DNA of 64,000 nt from Streptomyces flavofungini (GTDB taxonomy: Bacteria > Actinomycetota > Actinomycetes > Streptomycetales > Streptomycetaceae), in contig NZ_BMVR01000007.1 in NCBI RefSeq assembly GCF_014650815.1, forward strand, positions 62,001 through 126,000, in the 5' to 3' direction. The notes beneath the pieces are model-generated. The model saw only the letters and a program-made list of their open reading frames with translations. It was not told where the DNA came from and ran no database searches. The position numbers and the translations under genes were made by a program. Shown in pieces: positions 61,901-64,000 of the stretch (the stretch's first letter is position 1; every line of letters begins with the position of its first letter).

Positions 61901-64000
61901 ATGGATCACGACAGGAATCGCACCCCTCTCGCTCCTCCTCGTTCCTTCCAGTTGTCACGCCGTCAACTCCTTGCCGCCGCAGGCGCGGCCGGGGCAGCCG
62001 GTGCCGTCGGGGTGGCGGGTGCCGCGCCCGCCGCGGCGCGGGAAACCGCCGGTGTGTCCCTGTCGTTCAGACGGGCCACCAACGGCTCGTCGACCCTGTC
62101 ACCCGCCGGGGACCGGCTGGTCGCCGAGGTGCAGCACGTCCTGTGGTCCCAGTCGCGCGGCGGCGGGAAGGCGGAGCCGCTCACGCCGCCGGGCCTGGAG
62201 CCCAACCGGCCGGTGTACGCGCCGGACGGCGAACTCATCGCGTTCTGCGCCTTCCAGGGCGGCGGCTTCCACATCTGGACCATGCGCCCGGACGGCTCGG
62301 AGGTCGTGCAGCGCACCGAAGGTCCGTGGGACGACCGAGGTCCCGCCTGGTCGCCCGACGGCACCCGGCTCGCCTTCGCCTCCGAGCGCGGCGGCGACCC
62401 GGTCAAGGGCAGCCCCTACCGCATCCACGTCCTCGATCTGCGCAGCGGCACACTGACCCGCGTCACCGGGGTGCCGGGGCAGGACGGTCCGCTGCAGGAC
62501 GGCCCCTGGGAGGACTTCGACCCCGCGTGGGCGCCGGACGGGAAGCGGATCCTGTTCGTCCGGGCGAAGGGGGTGACGTCGGCCACCGGCCTCGCCCTGG
62601 AGGCACGGACCGTCGCCGCCGTCCCGGCCGACGGGGCGGGCCCGGTCGTCGTGATGCACACCGAGACCGAGAGCGCCCAGGTCATGACGCCCGCCCCGAG
62701 CCCGGACGGCCGCCGCCTCGCCTACTTGCGCACCACCCCGGCGCCCGCCGCGTCCTGCACGCTCGTCGTGGACGGCGAGCGCGTGGACGTCACGGGTGAC
62801 ATCGCGCCCGTACCGCCACGCTGGACGACCCACGGCGAGCTGCTCCTGACGGTCGACGGCCGCTTCACCCTCGTACGCCCCGATGAACCCGGGAAAGCGA
62901 AGGACATCGCGTTCGATGGCGTGCTGAGCGTGGACCGGCCGCGCTATCGGGTCAAGGAGTACGACCTCGGGCTCGCGGAGGGGCGTGCGCGGCCCGTGCG
63001 GGGTGTCCATCTGCCCGCGCTCTCGCCGGACGGCCGCCGCATCGCGTTCGCGGCCCTCAATTCGCTGTGGCTCGCGGACGCGAAGGGCGGCCGGGCGCCG
63101 AAGCGGCTGCATCGGGCGGAGCCCACGCGCTATCTCCTCGGGCCGACGTGGGCACGCGACGGACGGTCCCTGGTGTACGCCGACGACCGCGACGGGCTCC
63201 TCGGCGTCTACCGGCGCGACCTGGACACCGGCAAGGAGACCGCGCTGGCGACGGGCGGCCGGGTGCACCCGGCGCTCTCGCCCGACGGCAAGCGGCTGGC
63301 CTGCCTGGACCTGACCGGCAGGCTCGTCGTACGGGACCTGGACGCGGGCACCGAACGCGTCCTCGCCGACCCGCTCGGCGGCGGCGGGATCCCCGGGCGG
63401 CCGAGCTGGTCGCCGGACGGCCGCCTCCTCGCCCTGTGCGACCGCAACCGCCTCAACCTCCGCTTCCGCGAGGGCTACAACCTGATCCGCGTCGTCGACG
63501 CCACCACCGGCACGGACCGGCTGCACGCCGTCGCGCCCCACACCTCCCTCGCCGACCGGTACGACTCGGGGCCGGTGTGGTCGCCGGACGGGCGCTGGAT
63601 GGCGGTGATCGTCGAGTCCGCGCTGTGCCTGCTCCCCGTGGCGCCCGACGGCAGTCCGCGCGGCGAGCTGCGCACCCTCACCACCGAACCGGCCGACCAC
63701 CCCACCTGGTCGGGCGACTCGAAGACGCTCCTGTACCTGTCGGGCGCCAAGCTGCGCCTGATCGGCGTCGACGGCGGCCGCGCCCGCACCGTGCGCGTGC
63801 CGCTCGACCAGCGCAGGCCCGCGCCCGCCGACACCGTCGTGCACGCGGGACGGCTGTGGGACGGCACCGGCGAGACGGTCCGGGAGGACGTCGACGTCGT
63901 CGTACGCGGCGGACGCGTCACCGCCGTCGAACCGCACCGCGCCTCCCGCGCGGGCACGTTCCGCCGCGTCGACGCCTCCGCCCGCACCGTCCTGCCCGGC
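61901..64000 (+). CDS. Tat-exported TolB-like propeller with C-terminal amidohydrolase (partial)
   Basis: Open from ATG 61901 to the right edge, 700 codons visible. The N terminus has a twin-arginine signal (QLSRRQLLAAAGAAGAAGA). Six or more PD40-type blades follow: WSPDGTRLAFASERGG, WAPDGKRILFVRA, LSPDGRRIAFAAL, LSPDGKRLACLDL, WSPDGRLLALCD, WSPDGRWMAVI. The last visible part, HAGRLWDGTGETVREDVDVV then GGRVTAVEP, is the start of an amidohydrolase (imidazolonepropionase-like) domain; its HxH metal motif must lie beyond 64000. Peptidase or amidase acting outside the cell is likely. Confidence 0.88.
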   Translation, partial: MDHDRNRTPLAPPRSFQLSRRQLLAAAGAAGAAGAVGVAGAAPAAARETAGVSLSFRRATNGSSTLSPAGDRLVAEVQHVLWSQSRGGGKAEPLTPPGLEPNRPVYAPDGELIAFCAFQGGGFHIWTMRPDGSEVVQRTEGPWDDRGPAWSPDGTRLAFASERGGDPVKGSPYRIHVLDLRSGTLTRVTGVPGQDGPLQDGPWEDFDPAWAPDGKRILFVRAKGVTSATGLALEARTVAAVPADGAGPVVVMHTETESAQVMTPAPSPDGRRLAYLRTTPAPAASCTLVVDGERVDVTGDIAPVPPRWTTHGELLLTVDGRFTLVRPDEPGKAKDIAFDGVLSVDRPRYRVKEYDLGLAEGRARPVRGVHLPALSPDGRRIAFAALNSLWLADAKGGRAPKRLHRAEPTRYLLGPTWARDGRSLVYADDRDGLLGVYRRDLDTGKETALATGGRVHPALSPDGKRLACLDLTGRLVVRDLDAGTERVLADPLGGGGIPGRPSWSPDGRLLALCDRNRLNLRFREGYNLIRVVDATTGTDRLHAVAPHTSLADRYDSGPVWSPDGRWMAVIVESALCLLPVAPDGSPRGELRTLTTEPADHPTWSGDSKTLLYLSGAKLRLIGVDGGRARTVRVPLDQRRPAPADTVVHAGRLWDGTGETVREDVDVVVRGGRVTAVEPHRASRAGTFRRVDASARTVLPG

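Overview
This is a high-GC window with the codon use, overlapping start/stop codons, GGAGG ribosome sites, GTG starts and TAG-type -10 boxes of a Streptomyces chromosome. Strong genus markers are a 2-methylisoborneol cluster, a chitinase with a DasR-like promoter, a Ser/Thr kinase with an extracellular domain, SARP and large LuxR regulators, ROK and Lrp regulators, and a TTA (bldA-type) codon. All calls are by reading; no search was run.

Layout. 1-8.1 kb: a broken transporter fragment, a 978-residue STAND NTPase with TPRs, a GH18 chitinase whose promoter lies inside the end of a metallo-beta-lactamase-fold gene, an AtzG/AtzE-like amidohydrolase pair and the TetR gene that probably controls it. 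8.1-9.3 kb: a decayed BNR-repeat pseudogene. 9.3-13.1 kb: family 2B encapsulin shell protein, 2-methylisoborneol synthase and GPP methyltransferase, closed by a 48-bp perfect palindrome. 13.4-15.1 kb: a second-type tsaD (with a TTA codon and a Nur-like box) overlapping a GNAT gene. 15.1-21.1 kb: a cobalamin riboswitch leading into a five-gene, tightly overlapping valine-degradation operon (mmsA, acyl-CoA dehydrogenase, 3-hydroxyisobutyryl-CoA hydrolase, mmsB, enoyl-CoA hydratase).

21-36 kb: a kinase fused to a peptide-binding domain, a secreted GH65 enzyme, small proteins, Lrp-HAD, an L,D-transpeptidase, a FUSC membrane protein, a lactonase with a near-consensus DasR operator in its promoter, a sirohydrochlorin chelatase-like gene, a BadF-type N-acetylglucosamine kinase coupled to uracil-DNA glycosylase, and a BNR protein. 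37.5-49.7 kb: a peptide uptake and hydrolysis island with an Opp-type ABC transporter whose last gene is coupled to mmuM, a divergent ROK regulator, an MlrC-family M81 peptidase, a secreted cyclohexadienyl dehydratase-like protein and a serine hydrolase.

49.9-64 kb is the most accessory part: an alpha/beta hydrolase, a caspase-like protease and a partner protein in a row (the best candidate for an undescribed system), then about 1 kb of decaying roughly 38-bp minisatellite organised as a higher-order repeat, a SARP-like regulator with a Gly/Cys-rich insert, a small possible tautomerase-fold protein, a 946-residue LuxR regulator, a small conserved protein, a threefold-repeat ricin-type lectin, and a Tat-exported TolB-propeller/amidohydrolase running off the right edge. 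Three LuxR-type palindromes of GGGWWWWCCC form lie upstream of the hydrolase, the SARP and the lectin/small-gene pair, suggesting a shared regulator.
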